From positions 1-64,000 of the forward strand of contig CALANS010000149.1 of the NCBI GenBank assembly GCA_937926105.1: a stretch of 64,000 bases of DNA, given 5' to 3'. The stretch is from an uncultured Actinomycetes bacterium. GTDB taxonomy: Bacteria; Actinomycetota; Actinomycetes; Mycobacteriales; Nakamurellaceae. The notes beneath the pieces are model-generated. The model was not told the origin of the DNA. It was given only the letters and a program-made list of their open reading frames with translations, and ran no database searches. Positions 9,200 to 19,163 of this stretch are shown here, one piece after another (within the stretch, counting starts at the first letter, position 1; each line of letters begins with the position of its first letter). A program made the translations under genes and the position numbers.

Positions 9200-10956
9200 A
9201 ACCCCTCGATCCGCAGCTGCTTCGATATGCCCGGCCGGTGCGCGGCCTGGTGGTCGGGGCAGTGGCGCTGGGCGTGGCTGGCGCCGTGGCGACGGTGGTG
9301 CAGGCGTTCCTGCTCGGCTCGGTGCTGGCGGGCGCGGTCGTTGGCGGAGCGGGCCTGGCCCAGCTCAGCACCCCGCTGTGCGCCCTGGCCGCCACCGTCG
9401 TGGCTCGGAGCGGGATCGCCTGGGCGAGCGAGGAACTCGCTCAGGCCGCGGCCGTCCGGGCCTCCGACGACCTGCGCCGCAGCGTGCTACGCACCGCCGC
9501 TGCGCTGGGTCCTCGCTGGCGATCCCACGAGCAGGGCGCGGGTCTGGTGCCCTTGCTCACCAGTGGTCTGGATGGGCTGCAGGAGTACCTGGCGCGCTAT
9601 GTGCCCGCGCTGGTACTGGCCGCCCTGGTGCCGCCGGCGGTGGTCGTGGTGCTGTGGTGGGTGGACCCCACCAGCGGCCTGATCGTGTTGGTCACGCTGC
9701 CCCTGGTGCCGGTGTTCATGGCGCTCGTAGGCTGGTACACCGACCGGGCTACCGCCGCGAAATGGGCTAAGCTGCAGGCATTGTCATCGCACTTCTCCGA
9801 AGTAGTCGCTGGCCTGGAGACACTGCTGGTGTTCGGTCGCGCCAGGGGTCAGGCACGGGCGGTGCGTCGCCGCACGGAGGAGCATCGGGTGGCCAGCATG
9901 GCGACCCTGCGGATCGCGTTCTTGTCGTCCATGGTGCTGGAACTGCTCTCGACGCTCTCGGTCGCCCTGGTGGCCGTCACCGTGGGCCTGCGGCTGGTGA
10001 CCGGTTCCATGCAGTTGGGTCCGGCGCTGACTGTGCTGATCCTCGCGCCGGAGGCCTACCTGCCGCTGCGGACGCTGGGCGCCCGATTCCACGCCGCGGC
10101 CGACGGGGCGGGCGCCGTGGATCGGCTGCTGCGGGTGTTGCGGCTGCCCGTGGTGCATCCGGACCGTCCCGCCCCCGACCTGGCCGGCCGGCCGCCCGCG
10201 CTGCAGTTGACCGGCGTGACAGTGGATCTGGGGGAGGGCCGCGGACTGCGGAATCTCGACGTGAGGGTGGCCGCGGGCACCTGCACCGTGCTGCAGGGCC
10301 CGAGCGGCGTCGGCAAGACCACCGTGCTGCGAGTGCTGGCCGGACTGCTGTTGCCCGACGCTGGCCAGGTGATCGTGACGACTCCCACCGGGCAGACCGA
10401 CCTGGCGCGGACAGACGCGGCGGGCTGGCGATCCCGGATCAGCTGGTGCTCCCAGCAGCCGGTGCTGGTGCCAGGGACGATCCGGGAGAACCTGCTGCTA
10501 GGTCACCCCGAGCCCGAAAGGGTGACCGACCAGCAGATTCGGCACGCGCTGCGGGCAACTGCCGCCGACGAGTTCGTGGCGGGGCTTGTCGGCGGGCTGG
10601 ACGCCGAAATCGGCGACGACGGGCTCGGCCTGTCGGTCGGTCAGTTACGTCGGTTGTGCCTGGCCAGGGCCGTCCTGCGGAGTGCGCCGGTGGTGCTCCT
10701 GGACGAACCCACCGCAGGTCTGGACACGCGGACCGAGCAACGGGTACTCGCCGGCCTTGCCGAGCACTTGGCCGGGCGCACGGTGGTGCTGGCCACCCAC
10801 CGCGCCGGGCCGCTTGCTTGGGCAGACCAGGTGGTGCAACTGTCCGAGCGCCCGCTACCGGCCGGCGATGCTCCAATGGCCGGCGACGCTCCGACAGTCC
10901 CGGCTGCGCAGACGAGCGGTGCGTTGCTGGCCAAGGCTGGGGTGAACCCGTGGTGA
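9196..10956 (+). CDS. cydD: Thiol-reductant/heme-linked ABC exporter subunit CydD
   Basis: A 586-aa half-transporter with an N-terminal six-helix ABC membrane domain (about 15-310) and a C-terminal nucleotide-binding domain. It contains Walker A GPSGVGKTT (about 368), a Q-loop SRISWCSQQP, the signature LSVGQLRRLCLARA (about 478) and Walker B VVLLDEPTAGLD (about 499). With CydC it forms the heterodimeric exporter of cysteine/glutathione-type reductants (heme has also been proposed) required for cytochrome bd maturation. The GTG start overlaps the cydB stop and the gene ends in another GTGA overlap with cydC. Confidence 0.96.
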   Translation: MKPLDPQLLRYARPVRGLVVGAVALGVAGAVATVVQAFLLGSVLAGAVVGGAGLAQLSTPLCALAATVVARSGIAWASEELAQAAAVRASDDLRRSVLRTAAALGPRWRSHEQGAGLVPLLTSGLDGLQEYLARYVPALVLAALVPPAVVVVLWWVDPTSGLIVLVTLPLVPVFMALVGWYTDRATAAKWAKLQALSSHFSEVVAGLETLLVFGRARGQARAVRRRTEEHRVASMATLRIAFLSSMVLELLSTLSVALVAVTVGLRLVTGSMQLGPALTVLILAPEAYLPLRTLGARFHAAADGAGAVDRLLRVLRLPVVHPDRPAPDLAGRPPALQLTGVTVDLGEGRGLRNLDVRVAAGTCTVLQGPSGVGKTTVLRVLAGLLLPDAGQVIVTTPTGQTDLARTDAAGWRSRISWCSQQPVLVPGTIRENLLLGHPEPERVTDQQIRHALRATAADEFVAGLVGGLDAEIGDDGLGLSVGQLRRLCLARAVLRSAPVVLLDEPTAGLDTRTEQRVLAGLAEHLAGRTVVLATHRAGPLAWADQVVQLSERPLPAGDAPMAGDAPTVPAAQTSGALLAKAGVNPW

Positions 10957-12707
10957 CGCGACCGGCAAGCCCGGCCGGAGCGCTGCGGGAAGCGGCCCGG
11001 CCGGTTCGCCTGCGGATGGCTGGCGCCGTGCTGGCCGCGGCCGCGGCGTTGACCTGCGGGGTGGCGCTGATGGCGACCTCCGCCTGGCTGATCGCTCGGG
11101 CAGCAGCCCACCCACCAGTGCTGACCCTGATGGTCGCGGTGGTGGCGGTGCGCGCGTTCGGCCTCGGCCGCGCGGTGCTGCGCTATGTGGAGCGGATCGT
11201 CGCCCACGAGGCTGCGTTTCGGATGCTCGCGGCGTTGCGAGGGCGAATCGTCTCGGCGCTGGTGCGCTGGGGTGAGCGGGGCCGGCTGTGGAGGCGGTCC
11301 GACCTGTTGGCGCGGACCGTGGACGACGTCCAGGACACCCAGTTCCTGCTACTGCGCGGAATTCTGCCGCTGGCAGCCGCCGTCGTGGTGGGCTCAGCTG
11401 CGGTCGTGCTGGCCATCGCCTTGCTACCGGCTGCCGGGCTGGTCCTGGCCGGCAGCCTGATCGCCGGCGTCGTAGTCACTCCGCTGGTGCTCGCGCGCCG
11501 GGCCGCCGCTGTCGAACAGTCCTCGGTGACGCTGCGGGCCCAGCGCACGGAGCTGGTGGCGCAGACCGTGGAGCAGCTCACCGACCTGGTCGCGTTGGGC
11601 GCCTTCGACCAGGCGCTGGACCGGTTGTCCGAGATCGACGATCGGCAGCGCTGCAACCGGCGCGCCGCGGCTCGCCTTGCCGGCATCGCGGCGGCAGTCG
11701 GCACCGCCGTCACCGGGATCGCCGCCGTGACAGCGCTACTCGTTGGCGTGCCGGCGGTGCGGGCGGATGACCTCACCGGGCCGGCACTCGCGGTGCTCGT
11801 GTTGACTCCGCTCGCGCTCAGCGAGGCGGTCACCGCCGCGGGGGGCGCCAGGGAGGCGATCGCCCGGACCGCCGCCGCCGCGGCCAGGGTGGCCGCCATG
11901 GTGACCACCGACAGCGAGCCGGAGGCGGACGGTCCGCGCATTCCAGCGACGCAGCCCTCTCCGGGCTGGCGGGCTGGCGGTCCACTGATCGCGCTAGAAG
12001 GGGTCAGCGCTCGGTGGCCCGGGGCCGCCGTGGACGCGCTGCAGGATGTGCACCTGGAGCTGCGCCCCGGTTTACGGCTAGGAGTGTTCGGCGACTCCGG
12101 TTCCGGCAAGTCGACGCTGGCTGCCGTGCTGCTCGGTCTGCTGCCGACCTCCTCGGGCCGGATCACCATCGACGGCCGCAAGGTCAACGTCGACCAACTG
12201 CGAGAAGGCGCGCTGGTGTCCTGGGTGGACCAGCGCGCGCACGTGTTCGCCACGTCGATTGCGGAGAACATTCGTCTGGCCCGCCCGGCGGCCTCGGACG
12301 GTGAGGTGCTGGCCGCGGCGCGGTCGGCGGGCCTCTGGCCATGGCTGGCCGAGTTGCCGCGCGGGCTGGCCACCCCGGTCGGAGAGCGCGGACAGGCGGT
12401 CTCCGGTGGGCAGCGTCAGCGAATCGCGCTGGCCCGCGCACTGCTGGCCGACCGGCCGGTCCTGATCGCCGACGAGGTGACCGCACACCTGGATCCCGCC
12501 GCCGCGGATCAGATCACCGCCGACCTGCTGGCTGACCGCCGCCGGTGCACGGTGCTGCTCACCCATCGTGAGCACGACGCCAACCTCGTCGACCAGGTGC
12601 TCCGGCTCGGCACCGGTCACCGCGGCCAATGCCGGCCGTCCCGTCCGCCACCGCCCCGGAGTGTCAGCCTGTGCGAGAGTAGCCGGCCGGACTCGCCGCA
12701 CCGGTGA
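10953..12707 (+). CDS. cydC: Thiol-reductant/heme-linked ABC exporter subunit CydC
   Basis: The start is the GTG at 10953 that overlaps the cydD stop; this gives 584 aa, the normal length, although the frame is open much further upstream inside cydD. It has an N-terminal ABC membrane domain with the family pattern [12 protein letters not shown] and [11 protein letters not shown], then a nucleotide-binding domain: Walker [10 protein letters not shown] (about 380), signature [15 protein letters not shown] (about 483) and Walker [13 protein letters not shown] (about 503). It pairs with CydD. The last 44 bp overlap the 3' end of the convergent LuxR-type gene, so the two transcripts are antisense there. 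Confidence 0.96.
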   Translation: MTRPASPAGALREAARPVRLRMAGAVLAAAAALTCGVALMATSAWLIARAAAHPPVLTLMVAVVAVRAFGLGRAVLRYVERIVAHEAAFRMLAALRGRIVSALVRWGERGRLWRRSDLLARTVDDVQDTQFLLLRGILPLAAAVVVGSAAVVLAIALLPAAGLVLAGSLIAGVVVTPLVLARRAAAVEQSSVTLRAQRTELVAQTVEQLTDLVALGAFDQALDRLSEIDDRQRCNRRAAARLAGIAAAVGTAVTGIAAVTALLVGVPAVRADDLTGPALAVLVLTPLALSEAVTAAGGAREAIARTAAAAARVAAMVTTDSEPEADGPRIPATQPSPGWRAGGPLIALEGVSARWPGAAVDALQDVHLELRPGLRLGVFGDSGSGKSTLAAVLLGLLPTSSGRITIDGRKVNVDQLREGALVSWVDQRAHVFATSIAENIRLARPAASDGEVLAAARSAGLWPWLAELPRGLATPVGERGQAVSGGQRQRIALARALLADRPVLIADEVTAHLDPAAADQITADLLADRRRCTVLLTHREHDANLVDQVLRLGTGHRGQCRPSRPPPPRSVSLCESSRPDSPHR

Positions 12708-12921
12708 GCCGCCGGACGGTCACATACACCGCTGCCTGGGCGCGCCGCTGCAGGCCCAGTTTGGCCAGCACACTGCTGACGGTATTCCGCACAGTCTTCT
12801 CGGCGATGCCCAGTCGAGCGCCGATCTGGCGGTTGGTGAGGCCATCCCCGAGCAAATCCAGGACTTGATCTTCGCGGCGAGTCAGCGATAGCGGGAGAAC
12901 CGGTCGAAGGTTGGTGTCCAT
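12664..12921 (-). CDS. Small LuxR-type HTH regulator
   Basis: An 85-aa protein made almost entirely of a GerE/LuxR helix-turn-helix: [46 protein letters not shown]. There is no receiver or ligand domain, so it is a stand-alone DNA-binding domain, as seen in small actinobacterial regulators related to the NarL/DevR effector domain. It runs toward cydC and away from the BlaI gene, sharing the intergenic segment with the palindrome at 12944-12958. A role in controlling cydABDC or respiration is plausible from position only. Confidence 0.85.
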   Translation of the reverse strand: MDTNLRPVLPLSLTRREDQVLDLLGDGLTNRQIGARLGIAEKTVRNTVSSVLAKLGLQRRAQAAVYVTVRRLTGAASPAGYSRTG

Positions 12922-12943
12922 CCCGTCATAATATTCGACGTTC

Positions 12944-12958
12944 CGTAGAAGTTCTACG
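12944..12958. promoter_or_regulatory. Palindromic operator between luxR-like gene and blaI
   Basis: A perfect inverted repeat, CGTAGAA-G-TTCTACG, lies 22 bp upstream of the LuxR-type gene and 49 bp upstream of the BlaI start. BlaI/MecI repressors bind dyads built on GTAG/CTAC half sites, so this is the best candidate for an autoregulatory BlaI operator controlling both divergent genes. The match is seen; binding is inferred. Confidence 0.65.
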
Positions 12959-13007
12959 TGAAGTAGAGTTTCGATGGTGTGATGTCGACGTGACGGGAGG
13001 TTGTCAG

Positions 13008-13355
13008 GTGACCGGTCGAGGAGAACTCGAGCGGTCGGTGATCGATGCGTTATGGAATTCCGGCCACCCGATCACGGCACGCGAAGTAGGGCAGGCACTT
13101 CCCGGCCGACCGTTGGCGATCACCACGGTTTTGACCGTTCTCGGTCGGCTGCAGGCCAAGGGCCTGGTGCGTCGGACCAGGCAGGGCCGCGCCCACGCCT
13201 ATGAGCCCACCGCCAGCCGGGAGGAGCACACTGCGGCGTTGATGCGCCAGGTGCTCGATGGTGCAGGTGATCGCGGTGATGCCCTGGCACGCTTCGTAGG
13301 GACCGTCACCGACCAGGACATCCAAGCCCTGCGCCGCGCCATCGGCGACCGGTAG
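13008..13355 (+). CDS. blaI: BlaI/MecI/CopY-family transcriptional repressor
   Basis: A 115-aa winged-helix repressor: [25 protein letters not shown], then [19 protein letters not shown] and a C-terminal dimerisation helix region. The GTG at 13008 follows GGGAGG by 7 bases. It precedes an M56 protease by 11 bp. In this pair the membrane protease senses a signal and causes cleavage or release of the repressor. In mycobacteria the homologous pair (Rv1846c/Rv1845c) controls respiratory and ATP-synthase genes as well as beta-lactamase, which fits the cyd and cta neighbours here. A palindrome upstream is the likely operator. Confidence 0.92.
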   Translation: MTGRGELERSVIDALWNSGHPITAREVGQALPGRPLAITTVLTVLGRLQAKGLVRRTRQGRAHAYEPTASREEHTAALMRQVLDGAGDRGDALARFVGTVTDQDIQALRRAIGDR

Positions 13356-13366
13356 CTGGCGAAGGC

Positions 13367-14434
13367 GTGGCAATGCCCGGAACACTGGTGGCGGCCGTCC
13401 TGGGCGCCGGAGGGATCGCGCTCGCCGGGCCGCTATCCAGCGCGTTGGCTCGCGCACGCTGGCCACACCGCGCGCCCAGACCAGCGCTCATCCTGTGGCA
13501 AGCCGTCTGCCTGGGTGCCGGGCTGTGCCTAGTCGGCGCCCTGGCGGTGTTGGCTCTGCTGCCGCTCGGGGAGAGCTTGGTGCCGGCGCTCGGCGCCGCC
13601 GGTCGTGACCTGCTGGCCGGCCGGCCGCTCGCCGGGATGACCGGCTGGCGCGCAGCCTGCGCTCTCGCCGCCCTCGCTACGGCGTCGGTTCTGCTGGCAG
13701 TACTGGCCCGATGCTATGCATTGGCCGCCCGGCGTCGCCGGGCGCATCGCGCCGTGCTGGACCTGCTCAGTACACCCCGGTCCTCCGCCGGACCGACACG
13801 CCCGGACATTCGAGTGCTGCAGGATCGGCGAGCGCTGGCCTACACGGTGCCCGGCTGGCACTCCCGAGTGGTGCTCTCGGCGGGCCTGCTCGATCTGCTC
13901 AGCCCGGACGAGATCGCAGCCGTCATCGAACACGAACGAGCGCACCTGCGTGCCCGGCACGACCTGCTGCTCTTACCGTTCCAAGCGTGGACGACCGCGC
14001 TGGGCGCGGTCCCCGGCGTCCGGCAGGCCCGAGCCGCGGTCTCGGAACTGGCCGAAATGCTCGCTGACGACGTCGCCGCGAGCCGCACCAACCCGGGCGC
14101 GCTCGCCTCCGCGCTAGTCACGGTGGCACTCGACGGTGACGTCGCTGGTGGGACGCCCGCCCGCGCGGACCGGCGCCGGCCGACCCGTGACGCCGAAGAA
14201 TCGGTCCGGCGACCCAACAGATCCAGGGCGCCGACGACGAGGTGGCCCGCGACCGACGGCGCGGCAACCGGGACTGACGCGCCAAGACCCGCCGATGCCG
14301 GCTCGCCGGTGTTGGATCGACTGCGCCGTCTCCGGCGGCCACTCCCGTTGCCCGCGCCGCTGGTTGCCGGAATCTACGCGCTGGCAGCGTCGATCATGAC
14401 AGCCCCGACAGCCATGGTGATCGCCGGGTGGTGA
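13367..14434 (+). CDS. M56-family (BlaR1-like) membrane metalloprotease
   Basis: A 355-aa membrane protein with hydrophobic helices at about 3-20, 38-65 and 85-115, a cytoplasmic zinc-protease domain with HERAH (about residue 188-192) in VIEHERAHLRARHDLL, and a last helix at the C-terminus. It lacks the extracellular penicillin-binding sensor domain of staphylococcal BlaR1, so its signal is unknown. A hydrophilic Arg/Pro-rich insert lies before the final helix. GTG 13367 or ATG 13373 can start it. It forms an operon with blaI and is the presumed antirepressor. Confidence 0.9.
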   Translation: MAMPGTLVAAVLGAGGIALAGPLSSALARARWPHRAPRPALILWQAVCLGAGLCLVGALAVLALLPLGESLVPALGAAGRDLLAGRPLAGMTGWRAACALAALATASVLLAVLARCYALAARRRRAHRAVLDLLSTPRSSAGPTRPDIRVLQDRRALAYTVPGWHSRVVLSAGLLDLLSPDEIAAVIEHERAHLRARHDLLLLPFQAWTTALGAVPGVRQARAAVSELAEMLADDVAASRTNPGALASALVTVALDGDVAGGTPARADRRRPTRDAEESVRRPNRSRAPTTRWPATDGAATGTDAPRPADAGSPVLDRLRRLRRPLPLPAPLVAGIYALAASIMTAPTAMVIAGW

Positions 14435-14471
14435 TGAGGCACTCCGCGCCAAAAGCAACCTCCCTCATCAC
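14431..14471. terminator. Inverted repeat between convergent genes
   Basis: GTGATGAG (14431-14438) and CTCATCAC (14464-14471) form an 8-bp stem around a 25-nt loop between the ends of the M56 protease gene and the convergent CtaG/CopD gene. It could act as a weak two-way transcription stop. There is no T-tract. Confidence 0.35.
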
Positions 14472-16763
14472 TCAGACGATGATCCGAGAAGCACTCCCAT
14501 CCTTGTCTCGCGGGGATGCGCGTCCCCGCGAGAAGGCAACCACGCGCTGGACAACGCGGACGCTGATGCGTCGCGACTTGGACGTGCTCGCCGCCGGTGC
14601 TGTGGTCCTGCCTAGCGGAGGTGATGCTCCTCGTCGGGCTTGCGTCAATGCCCCTGTCGCTCCTCGGGGGCGTCGCCGGTCGTGTGCACGAGCCACCTGG
14701 GCGAGGACGACGAGCATCGCAGCGAGAAGAGCAACTTCCGCCAATACCCAGGCAATGGCACCGCCCAGGTACTGGTCATCTCGCAGCCCAGCTGAGCCGT
14801 TGAACAACCATGGCAGCCCCAGGCTTTGGTAGTAGTTGGCGCCGATCAGTGAGCTGCTCATCATGATGATCAGACCAAAGAATGCTTGGAACAACATCGC
14901 CACCAGCAGCAACGCAAACCGGCAGGGGTATTCAAATCGCCGTGGTGCAGGATCGGCACCGATGATGAGCCAAAAATAGACGAACCCAATCAGGAGAAGG
15001 ATTCCGGTCGTCAAAATATTGCCCAGGTGGCTGGAAATGACCATCTCAAACAGTGGGGTAAGATATATGGCGTAAAAGTAGCCGACAAAGACAAGCAAGA
15101 TCAAAACGGGGTGAGTCAACAATCGCGTTATCGGCTGACGGAATAATGCGGTGATTGCGTCGCGCGGTCCGCTCCGCTGGCGCTCTTTTTCCGGAAACAA
15201 GGCATTCTGCGCCATTGTTATCGGAGCTCCGAGCGCAAGGAGTAGTGGAGCGACCATGCCCAGCAGCATCTGAACGGCAACGTTCTGGGAAAACTGCGCC
15301 TGCGCGTAAAGACCCAGACCTGACGATGTCGCAACGAAAAGGACGGTGCAGCCGGACAGCCAGCAAACCAGCCGTGATGCCGGCCAGGTGTGACCGTGGC
15401 GGCGCAGACTGAGCATTCCGGCGGCGTAAAAGTATGCGAGGAACACTGCAAGAGTACCGTAAATGAAGTCCGGCCGCCAATTGCCCATCGCATTTGTGAG
15501 GCTGGGTGCTCCGGGAAGTTCGAAGCCGAGGATCTGTGCCGTTGGCGATGGGATGACACCGCTTGGCGGCGGTGGCGCGGTGCGTGCGAGCGTGGCGGCT
15601 ATACCGATGGTTACGGCCATTAAGGTGATCTCGACCACGGCCAGTTGGGCTAGCGCCGCCCTTCCTGCGGGCGAGGTGACGGCCGGAATCGTGCGACGGC
15701 GTTGCCAATATCCGAGCACTCCAAGAATAGCCAACAGCGACGCTTTGATGATGAGGAGTCGGCCGTAGTCGGTACGCCAGAGGTCGGATATGTATGTCAG
15801 TCGAACCCAGGCGTTGCCGACACCAGAAAGGCTTACTGCGGCGTAACAGATCAGCGCTGCCTTGGAGTACCGGCGGATGATGACCGAAAGCTGGGGCGTC
15901 CGGTGCCAAGCCAAGCCGAGCACCGCGACTAGGCCGCCGATCCAGATGGATGCGCCCGCGAGGTGGTACAACATCGTGTCGACTGCGATGTCGTGATTGT
16001 CGCTCACGGTAGCGTGCCCGGCCGCCGCCCACGGTACGATGCCCGCCGCCCCGGCGGCAAGGAGCGCGTATGCCCCTCTCGGTGTGAGTACTACGCGGGC
16101 GGTGACTGCGATCACCACGGCGCTAGCTGCCGTGATCGCTGCGGCCCGCACCTCCGGAAGCACCGAAAGACCCGTGATCACATGATCGGCGGTGAGCGCC
16201 CGCAGCGGCGGCACACCCAATGTCTCGGCGATGGTCAGTGGGATGAGCGCCAGCGCGGCGATAGCCGCGACCCACGCGGTCATTGACGCCGCGCGGACGG
16301 CACGATAGCCGCCCACGTCCAGGACACCTGTCCGCTGCTGCGGCACGAGCATCGCCGCGGCGCAAAGCCAACCCATAGCGATCGCCAGCGTGATGTCCAG
16401 GACCGCCTTTACTGCCGGACGTCCCAGGTCAGCAAGGACACCCGCGTCTGGCAGGCCGGGTATGAGAAGCCTCGCTGGCACCATCGACGATGCCCCGACC
16501 GCAACGAGGACCGACAGGGTGACCACAAGGCCCCCCACGAGTGCGATGCGCCCGCCTTTCATCCGAGTTGGAGGCGGCGGGCGTCGGACCCGTGCCAAGA
16601 GCAATCGGGCACGCGTGCCCCGCGAGTGACTGTGATGCGAACACTTTCGAGAGTCTGGCGGTGAGAGCAGGTTCGGCCCGGCGCTGGCAGGCATGCTGCG
16701 CCGATCGGCCGGATTAGTGGTCTCGGCTGGGTGCGCGTGACGCGAGTTTCCGGCGCCTGTCAT
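14472..16763 (-). CDS. CopD-CtaG fusion: copper transport and oxidase assembly membrane protein
   Basis: A 763-aa polytopic protein. The N-terminal half (about 70-400) has the CopD copper-resistance pattern, including [20 protein letters not shown]. The C-terminal half (about 420-700) has the CtaG/caa3-type oxidase assembly pattern, such as [24 protein letters not shown] and a run of helices up to [15 protein letters not shown]. Mycobacterial Rv0102 has the same architecture. It probably moves copper to the cytochrome oxidase CuB site. The start at 16763 makes an ATGA overlap with ctaE; ATG 16562 at the first helix is an alternative, as the first 67 residues look non-conserved. Confidence 0.9.
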   Translation of the reverse strand: MTGAGNSRHAHPAETTNPADRRSMPASAGPNLLSPPDSRKCSHHSHSRGTRARLLLARVRRPPPPTRMKGGRIALVGGLVVTLSVLVAVGASSMVPARLLIPGLPDAGVLADLGRPAVKAVLDITLAIAMGWLCAAAMLVPQQRTGVLDVGGYRAVRAASMTAWVAAIAALALIPLTIAETLGVPPLRALTADHVITGLSVLPEVRAAAITAASAVVIAVTARVVLTPRGAYALLAAGAAGIVPWAAAGHATVSDNHDIAVDTMLYHLAGASIWIGGLVAVLGLAWHRTPQLSVIIRRYSKAALICYAAVSLSGVGNAWVRLTYISDLWRTDYGRLLIIKASLLAILGVLGYWQRRRTIPAVTSPAGRAALAQLAVVEITLMAVTIGIAATLARTAPPPPSGVIPSPTAQILGFELPGAPSLTNAMGNWRPDFIYGTLAVFLAYFYAAGMLSLRRHGHTWPASRLVCWLSGCTVLFVATSSGLGLYAQAQFSQNVAVQMLLGMVAPLLLALGAPITMAQNALFPEKERQRSGPRDAITALFRQPITRLLTHPVLILLVFVGYFYAIYLTPLFEMVISSHLGNILTTGILLLIGFVYFWLIIGADPAPRRFEYPCRFALLLVAMLFQAFFGLIIMMSSSLIGANYYQSLGLPWLFNGSAGLRDDQYLGGAIAWVLAEVALLAAMLVVLAQVARAHDRRRPRGATGALTQARRGASPPLGRTTAPAASTSKSRRISVRVVQRVVAFSRGRASPRDKDGSASRIIV

Positions 16764-17458
16764 TGAATGATGTAGATCATGGCGAACAAGGCGATCCAGA
16801 CCACATCGACGAAGTGCCAGTAGTAGGACACGACGATCGCGGACGCAGCTTGCGCGGGCGTGAACTTCGATAGCTTGGTTCGGACGACGAGTAGGACGAA
16901 GGCAACCAGGCCCCCAATGACGTGCAGACCGTGAAATCCAGTGGTGAGGTAAAAGACCGTCCCGAAGACCGACGACGACATCGTGACGCCCTCGGTCACC
17001 ATCTGAGCGTATTCGTTGATTTGGCCGCCGACGAAAATCGCGCCAAGTATCAGACTGATCAGATACCAGCGGCGTAGCCCGAACACGTCACCGCGTTCGG
17101 CGGCGAACACGCCGAGTTGGCAGGTGAAGGACGACGCTATCAATACGATCGTGAACGTCAGCGCGTACGGGACGTTCAACTCCGCCGGCGGGATCGGCCA
17201 GGTGCCCTCGGTGACCGCTCGGACCGTGAAGTAGATCGCGATCAGACCGGCGAAGAACATTAGCTCGGACGCCAGCCAGACCACGGTGCCTACCGCGACC
17301 ATGTTCGGCCGGTTCAGGGTGTGTATTCGCGTTGACACAATCCGAGGCGTCGGTGCGGTGTCTGCGACCGGTGCGTCGGCGTCTGTCGGTGCGTCGTGGG
17401 AGTCGGTGGGGTCGGTCAAGGGGGTTGGATCTGACGTGGGGGAAGGTGGATTAGCCAT
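16760..17458 (-). CDS. ctaE: Cytochrome c oxidase subunit III
   Basis: A 232-aa protein with about five membrane helices typical of aa3 oxidase subunit III, including [36 protein letters not shown] and the terminal [20 protein letters not shown] Thr/Pro/Asp-rich cytosolic tail occupies residues 1-40. ATG 17458 follows AGGAG by 7 bases; the open frame extends upstream without support. In Mycobacteriales ctaE normally sits beside qcrCAB. Here it is instead coupled to CtaG/CopD, so this may be an accessory or relocated copy. Confidence 0.95.
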   Translation of the reverse strand: MANPPSPTSDPTPLTDPTDSHDAPTDADAPVADTAPTPRIVSTRIHTLNRPNMVAVGTVVWLASELMFFAGLIAIYFTVRAVTEGTWPIPPAELNVPYALTFTIVLIASSFTCQLGVFAAERGDVFGLRRWYLISLILGAIFVGGQINEYAQMVTEGVTMSSSVFGTVFYLTTGFHGLHVIGGLVAFVLLVVRTKLSKFTPAQAASAIVVSYYWHFVDVVWIALFAMIYIIQ

Positions 17459-17570
17459 GGCGAGGCTCCTGTCGACGCGGCCGCGACCAGGAGTGGTCGC
17501 AGGCTTGCGCGTCGCGAATGGCGGGAACAGGTGGGCAGCATGGACCGTCGCGCGGTCGTTGACGTCGCTG

Positions 17571-17909
17571 TTATGTTCGCGTGACGCAGAGCGCGGTTCG
17601 TGCGTCAGACGGCTTCCCGTGGGTCGTGTCCTGCTGGGCGAACGCCCGGAGTTTCGCGGTGTCGGTCGCGGGCCCGGTGCTCGTCCATGCAGCCTCGGAG
17701 CTCCCGGTGCCAGCCGTGCCGGCGAGGGCGATGCCGGGGCACTCTTGATCAGCTTGATGGTGAGCGTCGAGGGGATGCGGCGTATCGGCGAGTTCGACAG
17801 TCGCGGATACCCCGGGCTCGGCGGCGCCCGGAACAACGTGATCGCCGGCACTGTCATGTCCGACCAGCATCTGCGCCAGTAACGCAACAGCAACAATCAG
17901 GCAGCGCAT
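17571..17909 (-). CDS. Hypothetical secreted or membrane-anchored small protein
   Basis: About 112 aa from ATG 17909, beginning [19 protein letters not shown]. This looks like a signal peptide or single membrane anchor, and the remainder is Ala/Thr/Asp/His-rich with two cysteines. A TTG 60 bp upstream would extend it. No family was recognised. It lies upstream of ctaE on the same strand among metal genes; a His-containing exported peptide would fit metal binding, but this is inference and the reading frame may be chance. Confidence 0.4.
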   Translation of the reverse strand: MRCLIVAVALLAQMLVGHDSAGDHVVPGAAEPGVSATVELADTPHPLDAHHQADQECPGIALAGTAGTGSSEAAWTSTGPATDTAKLRAFAQQDTTHGKPSDARTALCVTRT

Positions 17910-18195
17910 CCCAACCCAAGCCGGCCCACGCAGGGCTCGCTCAGCGGCAGGGGTGCCTGGCGTCGACAACGATCTACAGCCCTTCCTGTGCGGACCAGCG
18001 TGAGAACTGCAGACGGCTAGCCGTGGAGCTGCTCGGCGGAGGAAGCCAGAGTGCGCGATCTGGTTCCGGCGGATAATCTACTGCCCGCGCTGGCCGTGAA
18101 GCTATTGCCGGGTCAAGACACTGGTGGGCGCCGCTCGCGTCCTGCAGCGCGTGCCTCGACGCGTCTGTGCCACCGCCCATGCGCATCAGTCTCGC

Positions 18196-18561
18196 TCATG
18201 CTGGGCTTGGTGCGGCGTGCCGGGGGCAGACACGGTCCTGGAAGCCGGCCGCCGACAAGAGGGTCTCGGCGGCGGCAAGCAGGTCGAACAGCTCGGTGTG
18301 TCGGATGCGGAACATCGATGCCCGGCCGATGCGCCTGCTGGTGACCAGGTCGCAGTCCCGTAAACAGGCCAGGTGAGCAGAGACTGTCGACTGGGCGAGC
18401 CCCAGGTGGTTGGTGAGGTCGATCACTCGATGCTCACCGAAGGCTAGGTGCTGCAGGATCCGCAGCCGTGTGGTGTCACCGAGACTGCGAAAGACGCAGG
18501 CGGCGCGGCTGGGATCGTCCACCTCAGCGGAGCCTGCCATCGGTGCGCCTACCATCGTCAC
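18196..18561 (-). CDS. ArsR/SmtB-family metal sensor, CmtR-like
   Basis: A 121-aa winged-helix repressor with FRSLGDTTRLRILQHLAFGEHRVIDLTNHLGLAQSTVSAHLACLRDCDLV. Cysteines C66 and C70 in the recognition helix (HLACLRDC) and a C-terminal C112 match the arrangement of the Cd(II)/Pb(II) sensor CmtR of Mycobacterium tuberculosis (HLSCLRGC plus a distal Cys). The likely role is release from DNA on binding Cd, Pb or a related metal. ATG codons at 18561, 18555 and 18540 are all possible starts. It diverges from a small membrane protein gene, with the shared promoter in the roughly 90 bp between them. Confidence 0.9.
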   Translation of the reverse strand: MTMVGAPMAGSAEVDDPSRAACVFRSLGDTTRLRILQHLAFGEHRVIDLTNHLGLAQSTVSAHLACLRDCDLVTSRRIGRASMFRIRHTELFDLLAAAETLLSAAGFQDRVCPRHAAPSPA

Positions 18562-18648
18562 TGACCGATGATAACGTAGATGGTCAGATGGGTGCGGGCG
18601 CCTCGGCCTGGGCTACCCCAGCGGTTCATGTCGACGGGAGGTGCAGCG

Positions 18649-19080
18649 ATGGCTAGCCGAGCACCGTCATGGCCGCGCTTCCGGACCGCAGAACCGTCGC
18701 GTCGGTCCGGCCGCGCACTGCTGGTCGGTGTACTGCTGTGTCTGCTGCTGAGTTTGCACCTGGTCTTGGAGCACGCGGTGTTGTCCGCGAACGTGGAAGG
18801 ACCGCCCACTCCCGCCGCGGCGTCGACTGCGCAGATGACTGCGGACCCCAGCCCCGCGGTTGGCGCGGTAGCTGGCGACGTCCCTGCCAGCCCACAGAAC
18901 GGGCACCTGCTCGCGGCGGTGTGCACCCTGCTGCTGCTGATCGGAATGACGGTCGTGGCGGTCCTCAAGCGCGCCAGGGCCGGTCAGAGCGCTCCGCCCA
19001 GAGGCCTCGCCTCGGGCGGTGTCATGCGGCGCGGGCCGCCGGCCCCGCCGCGGGCGCTGTTGTGCATCGATCGGGTCTAG
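18649..19080 (+). CDS. Small two-helix membrane protein next to the metal sensor
   Basis: A 143-aa protein with membrane segments at about 25-45 and 87-107, separated by a Pro/Ala-rich outer loop; it is possibly a member of the DUF6153-like group of actinobacterial small membrane proteins. ATG 18649 has GGGAGG 7 bases upstream, which rules out the earlier in-frame ATGs. It is divergent from the CmtR-like gene and therefore a likely target of it. A strong hairpin follows 10 bp after its stop. Its function is unknown. Confidence 0.6.
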   Translation: MASRAPSWPRFRTAEPSRRSGRALLVGVLLCLLLSLHLVLEHAVLSANVEGPPTPAAASTAQMTADPSPAVGAVAGDVPASPQNGHLLAAVCTLLLLIGMTVVAVLKRARAGQSAPPRGLASGGVMRRGPPAPPRALLCIDRV

Positions 19081-19089
19081 GACGCTAGC

Positions 19090-19121
19090 AGACCCGAAAG
19101 CCGAATTCGGCTGTCGGGTCT
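19090..19121. terminator. Long palindromic hairpin after the small membrane protein gene
   Basis: Outer arms AGACCCGA (19090-19097) and TCGGGTCT (19114-19121) pair perfectly. Inside is a second perfect dyad, AGCCGAATTCGGCT (19099-19112), leaving only an A/G mismatch. It lies 10 bp after a stop codon and 43 bp before the next gene, so it is a good intrinsic terminator candidate even without a T-run; an operator is the alternative. Confidence 0.6.
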
Positions 19122-19163
19122 TCCTGGTGTCCTGGCCACTTCGATCTCACAGAGAATCCAGCC

